A stretch of DNA of 64,000 nucleotides from Vitrella brassicaformis (lineage: Eukaryota > Sar > Vitrellaceae). A program made the position numbers and the translations under genes. Where the stretch lies: assembly GCA_001179505.1 (NCBI GenBank), contig CDMY01000238.1:85278-149277 (forward strand), read 5' to 3'. Below, in pieces: positions 34,701-45,572 of this stretch; within the stretch, counting starts at the first letter, position 1; each line of letters opens with the position of its first letter. Below the pieces are notes generated by a model, which searched no databases, was not told the origin of the DNA, and saw only the letters and a list, made by a program, of their open reading frames with translations.

Positions 34701-35491
34701 CTCGCTGCCAGAGAAAGGTAAGTCCGGCAGGCAACAGAGAATGTCTCAGCACCAACATGGGTCATCGTTGTGCTTGCAGCCTTCAGTTTCCTCTACCCCC
34801 TGGACATCAGCATCAAGGAGAAAATCAGTGAGAGAGACCGACACACACAAACATGGTGACTATCCTTCCGCACCACACGAGTGTGTGTCCCACGTGTGCA
34901 GGCGCGATATGTGTGAACATATACGGTGCTAAGGACGTCGAGTACTCTGACGTGGCCAACGCCAAAGTCGAACGATTCGAAAAACAAGGTGACCCCGAGA
35001 CGCCAAGACATATATACGCCCACACCACCTCTCATCGCCTCATTCTTGTGTGTGGTCAGGTTTCTCTGGCATGCCCATCTGCATGGCCAAGACCCAATAC
35101 TCACTCAGCCACGACGCAGACCTCAAGGCAAAACAAACAAGCCAACACTTACACACATACACGCACCCATATGTGTGTGTGTGTGTGCTTGCTGCCATGT
35201 ATGTGTGCTCAGGGCGCTCCCACGGGCTTCACTGTCCTCGTCAAGGACGGTGAGCACACGGTTACAAGACAGCACAACACAGATCCGTGTGTGTGCAGTG
35301 CGTGCGGCAGTGGGTGCCGGCTTCATCTATCCTCTGCTCGGACCCATCATGACCATGCCAGGTGGGTCGACCACACCACCGACCACCATGCGTAATCGAC
35401 CATGGCCGTTGTCTGCAGGTCTGCCCACCCGCCCCGCGTTTTACGACGTCGACATAGATTTTTCAACAGGCAAGATCACGGGGCTCTTCTG
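31739..35491 (+). CDS. Formate-tetrahydrofolate ligase
   Basis: This enzyme makes 10-formyl-THF from formate, THF and ATP for purine and formyl-Met supply. About 20 short exons carry the conserved blocks in order: a 13-base first exon (MAYR), [37 protein letters not shown] (the nucleotide-binding loop), VRQPSMG then [163 protein letters not shown] and the end [15 protein letters not shown]. An in-frame stop at 31688 fixes the start. It is monofunctional: no dehydrogenase/cyclohydrolase domain precedes it. The leader lacks an obvious transit peptide, so it is probably cytosolic. Confidence 0.95.
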
Positions 35492-35775
35492 AAGTGCACA
35501 CTACTGCTCCTGGTGGATGGCAGTAGTAGGGATGCGGGAGGGCTGCATGCTCTCACGTGTGCAGATACATCCACTAACTCTTGCCTCCTTTTTATGGCTT
35601 TTCGCTGCTCCACCCGTGTGACTGATGGTGGTGGTGCAGCGCATAGGAGGGGTGGGGTGGGGTGCTGTATGTCTGTAAGTACTTACCAGAGCTGCACGCG
35701 CGCGTTTTTTTTTATTCATCTGACGGACAGCTGGTCAACTGAGTGGGAGGAAGGAGAGAATCGGTATGTGCTCAG
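35492..35775. other. Intergenic stretch, left flank of SINE-like array
   Basis: This is the 3' flank of FTHFS. It contains a run of T (35705-35714) and a segment (35665-35760) similar to the left flanks of the following repeat copies. No coding exon. Confidence 0.4.
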
Positions 35776-35855
35776 GGAGGTGTTAGCACAACTGCCACTG
35801 CCCTCGTCGGGGCTCCGCTACAGACCACAATGCGGGTTCGAACTCCGCCGCCTCC
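35776..35855 (+). repeat. tRNA-derived SINE-like element, copy A head
   Basis: The 5' GGAGGTG can pair with the 3' CGCCTCC as a 7-bp acceptor-like stem (one G-U). GCGGGTTCGAACTCCGC forms a T-arm with a B-box core GGTTCGAACTC. TTAGCACAACTG near the 5' end resembles a Pol III A box. The middle varies strongly from the other copies and gives no anticodon arm, so it is not a functional tRNA. Confidence 0.65.
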
Positions 35856-36031
35856 CTCTCTATACTGACGTCTTGTCGCCTCTCTCGTCGTGCGGTGCGC
35901 AAAGCACAGATGGATGTGATGGTGTGGCGTGTTGTCTGTAAGTTACTTGACATGGCCACACGCGCAATTTTTCACTCATTTGACGGGCAGCTGACTGAGT
36001 CTGGGGAAGGAGAGAGCTGATGTGTGTTCAG

Positions 36032-36107
36032 GGAGGTGCTGGCACAACTGCCACTGCCTTCGCCGGCTCCAGCAACCAGCAATGCGGGTTCGAGCCCCGC
36101 CGCCTCC
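36032..36107 (+). repeat. tRNA-derived SINE-like element, copy B head
   Basis: Same acceptor-like pair (GGAGGTG/CGCCTCC), A-box-like TGGCACAACTG and B-box GGTTCGAGCCC. It is followed by a tail (CACGTCCTGTCGCTTGTTCT at 36119-36138 and GGCCCGTCCTGTCTCTCTG at 36153-36171) shared with copies C and D. Confidence 0.7.
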
Positions 36108-36539
36108 TCTTTCTTGCACACGTCCTGTCGCTTGTTCTGTCGTGACATACGGACGGCCCGTCCTGTCTCTCTGTTTGCGACGATTGACTGAGTGCCCAAC
36201 CGCCGTGTACAGAGCGCCAGCCAGCCAGCCACCACCCACCCCACACATACATACCTATGTGTACATGGATGGATGGACGGATGAGTGCAGTACGTGCGCG
36301 ATTGAGACGCCAGTCGTTGATTCATTCAACGATTGTCACAAGCAGCCCTTTTTCCCCACACACGAAGACAATTTTTTGCGGCGTGTGTGAGAAGTGGTGG
36401 TGGCGGTGGTGTTGAAAGGTGTGATGGCGTGGTGTCTGCTGTCTATTGTCTATAAATACACAGGCAATTTTTCATCGACCTCACCCACAGCTGACCATGG
36501 ATAGCAGGTGGAAGGAAGGGCGGCAGTGATTGTGGTTAG

Positions 36540-36613
36540 GGAGGTGTTAGCACAATTGCTGCCACGATCTACCGCTAATTGATCACAATGCGGGTTCGAC
36601 CCCCGCCGCCTCC
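36540..36613 (+). repeat. tRNA-derived SINE-like element, copy C head
   Basis: Same acceptor-like pair and B box GGTTCGACCCC, with TTAGCACAATTG as A-box-like segment. The tail after it repeats that of copy B almost base for base. Its head starts 508 bases after the head of copy B, and the flanks also match, so B and C are tandem units of about 0.5 kb. Confidence 0.7.
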
Positions 36614-36989
36614 TCTCTCTTGCACACGTCCTGTCGCTTGTTCTGTCGTGCAGTGCACGCAAACGGCCCGTCCTGTCTCTCTGTGGTTGCTCGCCCGCCC
36701 GCCGTGTACAGAATAGCCACCCACCACCACCACCCACACACCCACCGACCACACACATACACACCTATGTGTCTATGGATGGATGGCTGGACGGACGGGT
36801 GCGATGCATGTGCATGATGCACGTCAGTGAGAGAGACCGAGACCATTGACACGCGATTCATTGATTCAACGATTAGTCGGAAGCAGCCCTTTTTTCCCAC
36901 ACACGAAGACGGTTTTTTGTGGCGTGGATGAGAAATGCTGGCGGTGGTGGTGAAAGGTTTGATGGAGAGGGACGCCCTTTGCTTTGCAG

Positions 36990-37067
36990 CGAGGTGTTGG
37001 CACAATTCTGTTGCTGCCTTGACATCTAGCGATTCACCACAATGCGGGTTCGAACTCCGCCACCTTC
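36990..37067 (+). repeat. tRNA-derived SINE-like element, copy D head
   Basis: GAGGTG with CACCTTC, TTGGCACAATTC, and the B box GGTTCGAACTC. The shared tail (CGCTTGTTCTGTCATGCGGT, then GGCCCGTCCTGTCTCTCT) follows at about 37090-37142. It is more diverged than B and C at the acceptor-like stem. Confidence 0.65.
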
Positions 37068-37267
37068 CTCTCTCTCCACCGACGTCATGCCGCTTGTTCT
37101 GTCATGCGGTGCAGTGCAGTGCGAACGGCCCGTCCTGTCTCTCTTGCTGAATTCACTTATTGCCCGCCCGTCGTGTACAGAGGGGCCGCCCACCCACCCA
37201 CCCACCCACCCACATACAGACAGACCTGCGTGTACCTGGACGGATGGACGAAGTCATGTGCAACATC

Positions 37268-37337
37268 GCTTCCGCAAAGGATTGAACTTCGATCTTCCGG
37301 TTTACGGCCGGATGCTCTTCCATTGAGCTACAGAAGC
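37268..37337 (-). tRNA. tRNA-like gene, apparent anticodon GUA (Tyr)
   Basis: Read on the minus strand this folds as a complete 70-nt cloverleaf: acceptor GCTTCTG/CGGAAGC (one G-U), D arm GCTC-AATGGAA-GAGC, anticodon stem TCCGG/CCGGA with loop CCGTAAA, four-base variable loop, and T arm CGAAG-TTCAATC-CTTTG. The middle of the loop reads GTA, which would decode Tyr. Odd points: the base before the anticodon is C rather than the near-universal T33, there is no intron, and the G1-C72 pair is not the usual eukaryotic Tyr pair. It may be a real tRNA of another identity, a pseudogene, or a progenitor of the nearby repeats. Confidence 0.6.
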
Positions 37338-37455
37338 TTGCTTCATTCTAGAAACACTCTGCTCACTTTGACGCGATTGTCACGAGCAGCCACCCACGTC
37401 CACACACGCATACGGACATGCAGAAGTGTCCCTGCACTCACCCACCCACCCACCC

Positions 37456-37755
37456 NNNNNNNNNNNNNNNNNNNNNNNNNNNNNNNNNNNNNNNNNNNNN
37501 NNNNNNNNNNNNNNNNNNNNNNNNNNNNNNNNNNNNNNNNNNNNNNNNNNNNNNNNNNNNNNNNNNNNNNNNNNNNNNNNNNNNNNNNNNNNNNNNNNNN
37601 NNNNNNNNNNNNNNNNNNNNNNNNNNNNNNNNNNNNNNNNNNNNNNNNNNNNNNNNNNNNNNNNNNNNNNNNNNNNNNNNNNNNNNNNNNNNNNNNNNNN
37701 NNNNNNNNNNNNNNNNNNNNNNNNNNNNNNNNNNNNNNNNNNNNNNNNNNNNNNN
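37456..37755. other. Assembly gap
   Basis: Exactly 300 N, flanked on the left by (CCCA)n. The true length and content are unknown. Confidence 0.99.
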
Positions 37756-37826
37756 AACCCAGCCAGCCAGGTCAAAAGTATCTCTCTAAAACCGACAGTC
37801 TTAAAGCCAACGCACGGCATGGACCG

Positions 37827-40800
37827 TCACGCGTTCTTCACAGCCAGCAGCTTCCTCTCTCGGATGGCCATCTTGCCCTCCCTGATGCAGCCCATAAACG
37901 CATCCCGATCCGATGCACACATGACGTCCTCCATCTCCCGCGTCCTCGTCGAGTGCAGCAGCTCGCTGCTCAAAGCTCGGTACGCCTCGTCCATGACACC
38001 GATGACAAGCGGCGCTGTCGTCCCTTCCTGGGTGACGATCGTCCGCATGGCGTCAGCTAGCGACTGAAGCTCGTTAAGAGAGAGGTCGGGGAGGGACGGC
38101 AGCAGGCCTCTCACGGCCAGCACGAGCACTCGCGTCATGTCCCTTGACAGATGGGGCAGCCTCGCGAGAGCTTCAAGCGCTAGCGCGTGCGTCGACGCCG
38201 AAATGACCGATGGGGTGCGGTAGGCCGTGGTGAGCCACTCCTCGATCACAGTCTGGTCTCGCGCTGTCTTGAGCAGGTGCATGCCGCCCCACACCATCAT
38301 CTCCCTCCCCTTGGTCGCCGCATGGCCCTTCTTGTCAGACAGATAGCGAGACGCTGACGCCAAAATGTGGTCGAAGAGGTCTCCTCCCGCAGTGACGACC
38401 TTCTGAGAGTCCTGGCCATGCTGCGCCATTCGCCCCACAGCCCACATGAATCGCCCCCAGTCAGCCGCGTTGAACTGATCCACACGCGAGGGAGAGGCCA
38501 GCTCCGCCAGCAGAGAGGGAACGAAGGCCAGGAGGTCGCCGTGCTGCCACAGCACCGGGGTCCCTTCCGACGGTCGGTGCGGTGCGTTTGGGGGGTGGAT
38601 GAGCAGACAGAGGGAGGAGATGGCCCACAGGACGTCCAGCAGAGCTCGTGTGGGGGCGGATGGGAGAGATGACACATCGGGCATCGAGGGAAGCAGGTGG
38701 CGGTACATTAAGACGGATGCTGCAGACAGAGCCACACACACACACACACACACACAGGGCATCCAGCAACGCCCCCTCCTTCAGGCATGTATCTCCCTCA
38801 CCTTTCCGTTGATCGTCTGGTCTCGCAATAGCGGCCACCATCCACATGATGTTCCCCACCCCATCCCAATCCACCGCCCTGCTGCCCGCCACCACCCTCT
38901 CTATCGCACCAAAGAAGCCGTCCACAAACTCGCCGCTGCCGTCACCCTCCCACTTGCGCGTCCAGCGCCTGCGAGCGAACGCCCAGCCGATGAGCTTCAG
39001 CTCGGTCAGGGAGAGGGTGTCGAGAGAGATGGATTCTGCGACGGAGTGCAGGAACGTCTGTTCGGCGGATGTGGTGAAGAGGGGCAGGTGGACTGCAGCC
39101 CAGGTGGACATGGCGAGGCCCTGGGGGGTGAAGAACCATGGATCCTGCACACATAGCAGCAGAGATACGTACGTTCACACATGTGTCTCTGCCATTCATG
39201 AGTGTTCACACACCTTGTGTGCCACCAGCCGTCCGCCAAAGTCATCCCTGAATCTCCCAAACAGCCTCCCGTCCAGTCCGGAAAGCTCCGTGTACACCGC
39301 CGCGTACATGAGTGACGCCACCTCCCTCCCCTTGAGCCACCGGCCCTCCACGCGATCCATCGCCTCACCCCACAGCCACAGCAAGCTCTCAGCCTCCTTC
39401 TGGGTCACGCTGGCCGTTGTTTCCTTCATGCGTCTGGCTATTCGATGCAACGCTGTGACCAGGTTGATGGTGCTCACGCCGTCCTTGGTCTGCATGGCGG
39501 CCGCGATGGCCCGAGTGACTGTGGCGATCCGCCCGTCGGATGTGGTGATGTTGGTGTTGAGGGATCGCTGTGCGGTGGAGGACGGGGGGTAGAGTGTGTG
39601 TGGAATTGGCGCGGAGGAGGTCGACTGGCGCGGAGGGAGGAGAGATGGAGCAGACGGTGTCACCTCGTCGGTTGTCAGTGCATCCTGAAGCCTGAAAGAG
39701 GCAACAAAGAAAGCATGTCAAGTGACGTCCACACGGTTACTGCCACGGCCCTTCGCTCACCTCAAGAGTGTGGCGACATCGAGCTGCGCCTTGACCCATC
39801 CGTCTTCCTGCCCGCCCCGCCCCTCCCGCACAGCCGCATCCACAGCGCCCTTGACGCCGCCCACGAGCAGCGACGAACACGCACGGCTTTCGTCAATCAA
39901 GAAGCTGTCGATCCTGCTGGGATGGGTGGACTCTGTGTACCGCTGGATGAGCTGTGTCTGGAGGGACAGCAGGCTGACGATGAAGGCGGGGGCGAAGAGG
40001 GTCGGAGAGGCGGGGAAGAGCGAATGAATGGCCCAACTGAACGGGAGGAAACATGAGCAGAAGCAGATTGGAATGAGCAACACTCGTTGGGAGCGTGTGT
40101 GTTGTCTCCTCACTTGTTAAATGCCAATTGTTGCCGTATCGCATCCCTGTCAGCTCCTGGACAGCATGCCACCATCAGCCCACTCAGCGCCTCCACCAGG
40201 GCGCCCATCACACCATCATGCGGCCGATTCACTCCCCTCTCAGCCCTCTCATCCATAACACACGACGAGACGTTGGCCCCCCGCTGGCTCGGCCAGTTGA
40301 CCCGTATCGCCGCACAGACGTCAGTGACCCATCGAGCCAGCACACCATCCATCTCTCCACCTTCTGTGTCCAGAGCCCTCCACAGCGCCGTGTCCCTCTT
40401 GTACATCGATTTCACCAACCGCACCACCGCAAGAACCGACCTGCCCGGCATCCTGTTGTCGCGGAGCAGAGACAGCGACGCCCCGAGGATGGGAATGAGG
40501 GCGGCTGGCGGCATCAGAGTGGGGAAGAGGGACGGCAGCGCCTGTGTGACGGACACCAGGGGCGATGGGGGGAACGACGGCAGCCGGGGGAGTATGGTGT
40601 GGTGGAAGACGTGATGCAGATCCTGGGAAAGCATCGGCAACATAGCCGCGGGAACGTCATCTATAACACGGACCAACAGAACACGGGAGGCAGTGTGCAT
40701 CGTTCTCGATATACCGACAAGTGGCGCTGTCAATGGTCTCACCTGAGTGTGCCCTGAGCCACGACCTGCCCGCTGTCACTGCCTTGAGCACCTTGGCAGC

Positions 40801-42018
40801 CTCATGCGCCCCCCAGTGAGCTCCACTGCCCACCACATACCCCCTCAGCACCCCCTCATACCACCGCCCGTACATCTCCGCCCACTTGCCGCTCTCGCCC
40901 CTTTTGGCCACGACCAGAAGAGAGCTGAGGATCGTCGCCAACTCGTGGCCCTCCATCCGTCGCGCAAGCGGATTCAGCTGCAATTGCCGCCAGAGAGCAT
41001 CCAGGGCCATGTAAATGACCGCGCTGTCGACCAATAGAGGCGGGAGCATGGAGAGCCCGTTGAGCAAGGAGGAGACGTCCTTGGACGTCCATCGCTGAGC
41101 CGACATGCTGCCGATGTGTTGCAGGATGCGCATGAGCAGGCAGGGGCTTGCGAGGCACGGTGATGCTGCTATCGAGTAGACGGACAGCGACAGATCGTGG
41201 GGCGTGAAGGCCGACAGATCAGCAAAGCGCTTCAGGAAGAAGGCCTGCACTGTCGCCATAGCAGCCGTCAGCCTCTCAGGCTCACTCACAGATGCCTCCA
41301 GCACCCTCAGCGCCCACAGCAGGTTCACCATGCCCCGTGGATCGATCTCGAGTACATCCTGGCTGTCGCCCTTGATCGCAGCCATGATGTCGTCACAGAG
41401 AAGGGCCAGAGTGGTCGACGGGGTAGCGGGGGAGGGGAGCTGTGCGTGCCGCTGCAGCAAAGCGCCGAGGTAGAAGAGGCGTAGCGGCCCTTGTTCGTTA
41501 GCTGAGGGCAGCGTGTTGCGGTAGATGGAGTCCAGAGTCACGGTCGACATGGCCTTCTTGACCCGCCTTGAAAATCGATTCAGCGCAGCCCTCCTCTGCG
41601 CCACATCCTCCTCGCCCTCATTCTCGCCACCATCCTCATGATGCTCCTCTCTGCTGCCTCTGTCGCGTGCCGTCTCCTCCGCCCGCTTGATCAGCTCCTC
41701 GAAATCCAGTGTCCGCCGGAACACCCGCGCCCTCTCCCTCTCTTGGTCAGACAGCCCCTCTGTGAGGCTGCTCGGCCTCGGCTGGATAATGACATCGTCC
41801 CACGCAACCCTTTGTGATGCTGCGCTCTCGGCTGTGCGGAAGAGTGACACACGCGTGCTGGGGGAGGGAGCGGGTTGGACGGGGGTTGGAGGGGGCATGA
41901 AGGCTGCCGCATGAGCGACGGATGAGAGCAGGGAGAGGGTCACGACGGACGAGAGGCACTTATCGCGGAACTTGGGTCTGCGGGAGTGGCGGGAGGTATG
42001 GGAGGGGTCAGTACTCAT
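37827..42018 (-). CDS. Plastid-targeted helical-repeat-like protein
   Basis: ATG at 42018 opens MSTDPSHTSRHSRRPKFRDK, then a hydrophobic signal segment (CLSSVVTLSLLSSVAHA) and AAFMPPPTPVQPAPSPSTRV, a Pro/Ser/Arg-rich stretch. A signal peptide with Phe close to the cleavage point followed by a transit-like region is the known leader for plastids of red secondary origin. The mature part, in about six exons, is almost entirely helical with Leu/Ala-rich blocks (MVNLLWALRVLEASVSEPER, LSLSVYSIAASPCLASPCLL, SSLLNGLSMLPPLLVDSAVI, LGASLSLLRDNRMPG, TINLVTALHRIARRM, FMWAVGRMAQHGQ). Such alpha-helical pairs resemble organelle RNA-binding repeat families (FASTK/OPR/HPR-like). No RAP domain is seen at the C-terminus, which ends REGKMAIRERKLLAVKNA. 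A role in plastid RNA handling is inference. Confidence 0.72.
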
Positions 42019-42701
42019 CGACGGCGACCATTCGGCCGCCCTGTCTTGCCGCGCTATGGCGCTCCGTGGACATCCATCCTGAGCACAAAACACAGGCACA
42101 GACACAAAGCATGATTCAGCTGCTCTGCTGTGACATCTTGGTGAGCAGTGAGCCGACCTGTGGAGGGACGTCACACATGGGCGCCGCAGATGAAGAGCTG
42201 CAGTTGTCCGCATGCTGGCTCCCTGATCTTGTCCGCCGAGGCTTGGGAGGAGGCGTCACCGGTGCGGGAAGGGAAGCAGCAGTGCAGCCCTCTTTGCCTT
42301 GACACCGAGGAAGCGAGAAGATGGCCTCCATCAAGCACCCTCACACGTCAAGGGCATTCAGTCTGCTTGTTCAGCATGCTTGGCATCCCTCGCACAGCAG
42401 ATCTGCCACCGCTGAATGTCCACCATCCAGCCGTGAACCATCTTTGCAGCTGAGGTTGAGTCCTGGAAACAGCTGCCTTGCCGAACGTGATCCAGCTGAC
42501 GTTGTGAAAGGAGGGTTGGGCGCTTCTCCGCGCCTTGTCCACTACCTCTGCGAGCTCAGCGCCAAGTGCGAGCTTTTCCACTTCGCCACACATTTTTCTC
42601 AGCGAAGCGGCCCCTGCTGTGAGTGTTGCAGCGCTGCGGTGCTGTGGTTGATTTTCAAAGTCAATCGCACAGGCATCCGGCTTCAGAAGGGCAGCTGTAG
42701 G
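42019..42701. promoter_or_regulatory. Divergent intergenic region
   Basis: There are 683 bases between divergent start codons. The plus-strand frame leading into the FUN14 gene is open through most of it, but without conserved character, so an alternative upstream start cannot be excluded. No repeats of note. Confidence 0.35.
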
Positions 42702-43245
42702 ATGGCGGAGCAGCAGGTGGAGTCGCACAACAATCCCCAGGAGAGCGATGTGCCCCCGACATCATCAGAATATCACAAAATGTCCGAAAAGGTGAGCCAG
42801 ACAGACTCAACGACACAACACCCTCAGAGTCTGTGTGTTGCGTGTGTGCAGGTGTCGTCGTATCTGCATCAGCTCAAGGACGTTAGGGGCTTCACCGACT
42901 GGACCAAGCTCAACGAGGACGTTTTCGGAAGCACATGGCTGGAAATGGACAAGGTAACCACACAAGCAGCAGACAATCATTCCCCTCTCTACGACTGCGT
43001 GTGCCGCTGGTGCCTTCAGTTCACCTTCGGCACATTGGCTGGACTCGTGAGCGGCTATGCGGCCAAACAAGCACTCAAGACACTCGCTGTGCTGCTCGGG
43101 TTAGGAGGGGCCGCTTGGGTGCACGCAGGTGGATACCCGTCACTTCACTTCTTTGGTGCCTGTTTCTTGTGCAGAGTTGGCTTCATCGTGCTGCAATCGC
43201 TGGTACGCGATGACGGGGAGCAGACGAGTCGGGCTTCCCTCTCCA

Positions 43246-43276
<31 letters not shown>

Positions 43277-43627
43277 CAGAACTACGCCGGCTACCTGAAG
43301 ATTGAGTGGCACAAGATTGAGCAGGAGGTGGCCAAGAAGTTCGACACCGACGAGGACGGCAAGCTCACCACCAAAGGTGAGAGGGACGATAGGAGCGCAC
43401 TGACGGCATCAATCCAGCTTGTGGGCTGTTGTCCGTGTGTGTGGCACAGATTTTGCGGCGTTCTGGGAGAAGTTCCAAAAGGCAATGTCGTACACGCTGC
43501 CAGGTGATGCACTCCCGCCAGCAGATCGTGCTCGGTAATCAAATGGGATGGCTGTCTGTGGTTGTGTCATCATTCAGGCGCTGGTGGGTTTGGTTTCGGC
43601 TTCCTCCTGGCCGTGTTCAAGTGGTGA
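42702..43627 (+). CDS. FUN14-family membrane protein with EF-hand-like loop
   Basis: Seven exons join in phase. MAEQQVESHNNPQESDVPPT starts a polar N-terminus. FTFGTLAGLVSGYAAKQALK and TLAVLLGLGGAAWVHA form the first hydrophobic helices with the FUN14 glycine pattern, VGFIVLQSL the next, followed by the hallmark NYAGYLKIEW. Then KKFDTDEDGKLTTKDFAAFW contains a perfect 12-residue calcium loop pattern (D-x-D-x-D-G-x-L-x-x-x-D), completed across a splice at about 43376/43449. GAGGFGFGFLLAVFKW is a last membrane segment. FUN14 proteins sit in the mitochondrial outer membrane; FUNDC1 is a mitophagy receptor in animals. The polar N-terminus here shows no clear LC3-interacting motif. Confidence 0.85.
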
Positions 43628-44248
43628 ACCATCCGTCATAGCTGAAGTTTTTGCCACACAAGGGAGCGGTCGATATACATGCACGTCCTGGCTTTTTGAC
43701 GGACAGAGAGGTCTTGGTAGGCCGGTGCGGTGAGTGCCGTGAGTGAGGGCGTGTCGAGGCGGGGGTGTGCTGACTTGTCAGTGCGTGTATGGATGTACTG
43801 AAGAGGAGGTCGGTGTCGACGGTCAGGGAAATGATTTGTTGGATGTGTGTAATGTTGTGTAAGCTTCGGTGTGTGCCTTGTGTGGATGGTGGCTGGCTGT
43901 GGTTGTACACCTACCGGAATGTACAGTAGTCGCGTCAACGGATGCTTGCCTGACGACCGTACCTAGGGAGTGCGTGACTTGTAGTGCGTGAGCGAGGGGG
44001 CGGGGCTCTTTGTCTGGTGGGCAACTGGGCATATCAATAACTCAATGAACATGGATTCGTCTCGTGAACGAAACCGACAGTGAAAAAACACATAAGAGCA
44101 CTTCGTAAGAGCACTTGGTTCGTCCTCTGACTTGCCGCACTTGCAGCAAGAGGATTCACTCACTCAGCGCACAGGCCTTCCCCTCAATCGCAACTACTCC
44201 CTTATCTTATCACCCGCCCTCCCCGGTCTTATCGCTCAGTAGAAGAAC
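43628..44248. other. Convergent intergenic stretch
   Basis: These 621 bases lie between two 3' ends. I see no coding exon, RNA gene or repeat. A further small 3' exon of the following minus-strand gene could lie here. Confidence 0.35.
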
Positions 44249-45171
44249 TCATGCTTCTGCACGCAACACGCAAGAGGGGCACACGCAAGCAACAAAAGCG
44301 ACGAGAGATGCCGCGTCAGCTGATTGCTTGTGGTCGACTTGCTCCCTCACCTTATCCCACTCGAAGTGGTATTTCTGCCTGAACTGGGCCAGCCCGACGC
44401 CCAGAACGCTGTCGATCTTTGTCTTGAATTGCGGGTGCTCGGCGATCAGCTCCTCATAGCGCTTGGCCGCTGCCTGGGCATGCTCCTCAATGTTGTCCAC
44501 ACCATCAGCTGCACAAGCCACAGATGGATGCCAAGAGAGTGCTCATGTGTATCGTCAGTGAGTGTATGTACCTGACATGACGCCAGTGCCCGCGATTCCC
44601 GTGGAGCGTCCCGCCTCCTCCATGACCTCGTTCAAATGATCCTTCACGTCCTCCACCTGTGAGAGAGCGCCACAACAGGCACATCCGAACGCATGTATGT
44701 TCGTTAAATGCATGTGTCATGCGTGCGGTGTACCTGGTAGAGGACGTCCATCATTTCCGAGATGTATTTCATCCGGTCTCCCACGCCCTCGATGTGACCG
44801 AAGGGCTCGGCAACCGCCTCCAGACGCTCAAGCTCAGCCTCCCACATGGGCAGCTCCTGGACCAGCAGGAAGTAATCCTGCCAATTCGAAGCCATCACCT
44901 GCACCGCAAACGACACACAGAACAACGGGCACGCGCAACAGACGGAAAGATCTGGGTGTGCTGACTGCGCATCGTCTCTCTGTCGTGTGTTGCTGACCAT
45001 CGACTGGAAGTCGCTTGCCCTCTTGGCGACTCTTGTGGCGTCCATCCACATGTCGTCGTCCAACTTGGTTGGCGTCGCGAAGGTCCGCCGGCTGCCCAGA
45101 AGAGCATCCGGACGCCGGGCGAGCACCGACGTGCAAGATCCACATGTGCGTGTCAAGCGACGGAGCAGCAT
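44249..45171 (-). CDS. Uncharacterised protein with mitochondrial-type presequence
   Basis: ATG at 45171 gives MLLRRLTRTCGSCTSVLARR then PDALLGSRRTFATPTK, an Arg-rich, acid-free leader with RRTFAT near its end, typical of a mitochondrial presequence. The mature chain (exons to about 44999, 44896-44736, 44655-44574, 44512-44249) is helical and charged: MASNWQDYFLLVQELPMWEA, ELERLEAVAEPFGHIEGVGD, VEDVKDHLNEVMEEAG, DNIEEHAQAAAKRYEELI and FRQKYHFEWDK. Coiled-coil character and size suggest a subunit or assembly factor of a mitochondrial complex, but I cannot name it. The sequence after FEWDK begins GTGAGG, so the true last exon could lie further left. Confidence 0.6.
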
Positions 45172-45572
45172 CCGGAAGGGCGCAGCCTCGAGAACGTTGG
45201 CTTGTTGTTGCGAGCTTAGCTGCGAGGCCTCTCTTCTTCTCCCTCTGCAAATAAGGGCAACTATGCTTGCTGTCACATCTTCGCCGTAGATATGCACTGT
45301 CTGCGTGCATTGGGATCCAAGTTCTCTGTGTTTCGGAGGTGATTGTCGACTACACTGCGTGAGTTACTTGTGGTCAGATCTGCCGGTCCCTGCTGACGAT
45401 GAACTGTCGACATGAAAGTGGATGAGGGAAGAGGTGCCGCTCTGCAAGTGAGCGATGGAAACGAGCAATGTTTTCACTTGTCGTGTCTGTCTGTCTCCGG
45501 CCATTGGTTTGTCCATGTGTTTGTCACTCGTGTACTTCTCATGTCCCGCCTGTCTCCGCGTGCCATGCCAAA
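45172..45572. other. Intergenic stretch
   Basis: These 401 bases lie between two minus-strand genes. I see no gene. It should hold the 3' UTR of the kinase-like gene and the promoter of the mitochondrial-type gene. Confidence 0.35.

Noticed and set aside
35972-36252. Minus-strand frames reading GSNPHC and GLEPALL
   Set aside because: These are the antisense of the tRNA-like heads and T-arms; such peptides are well-known artefacts of tRNA-like sequence.
37380-38067. Long open frames across the N run
   Set aside because: The frames consist mostly of unknown residues from the 300-base gap and carry no evidence of coding.
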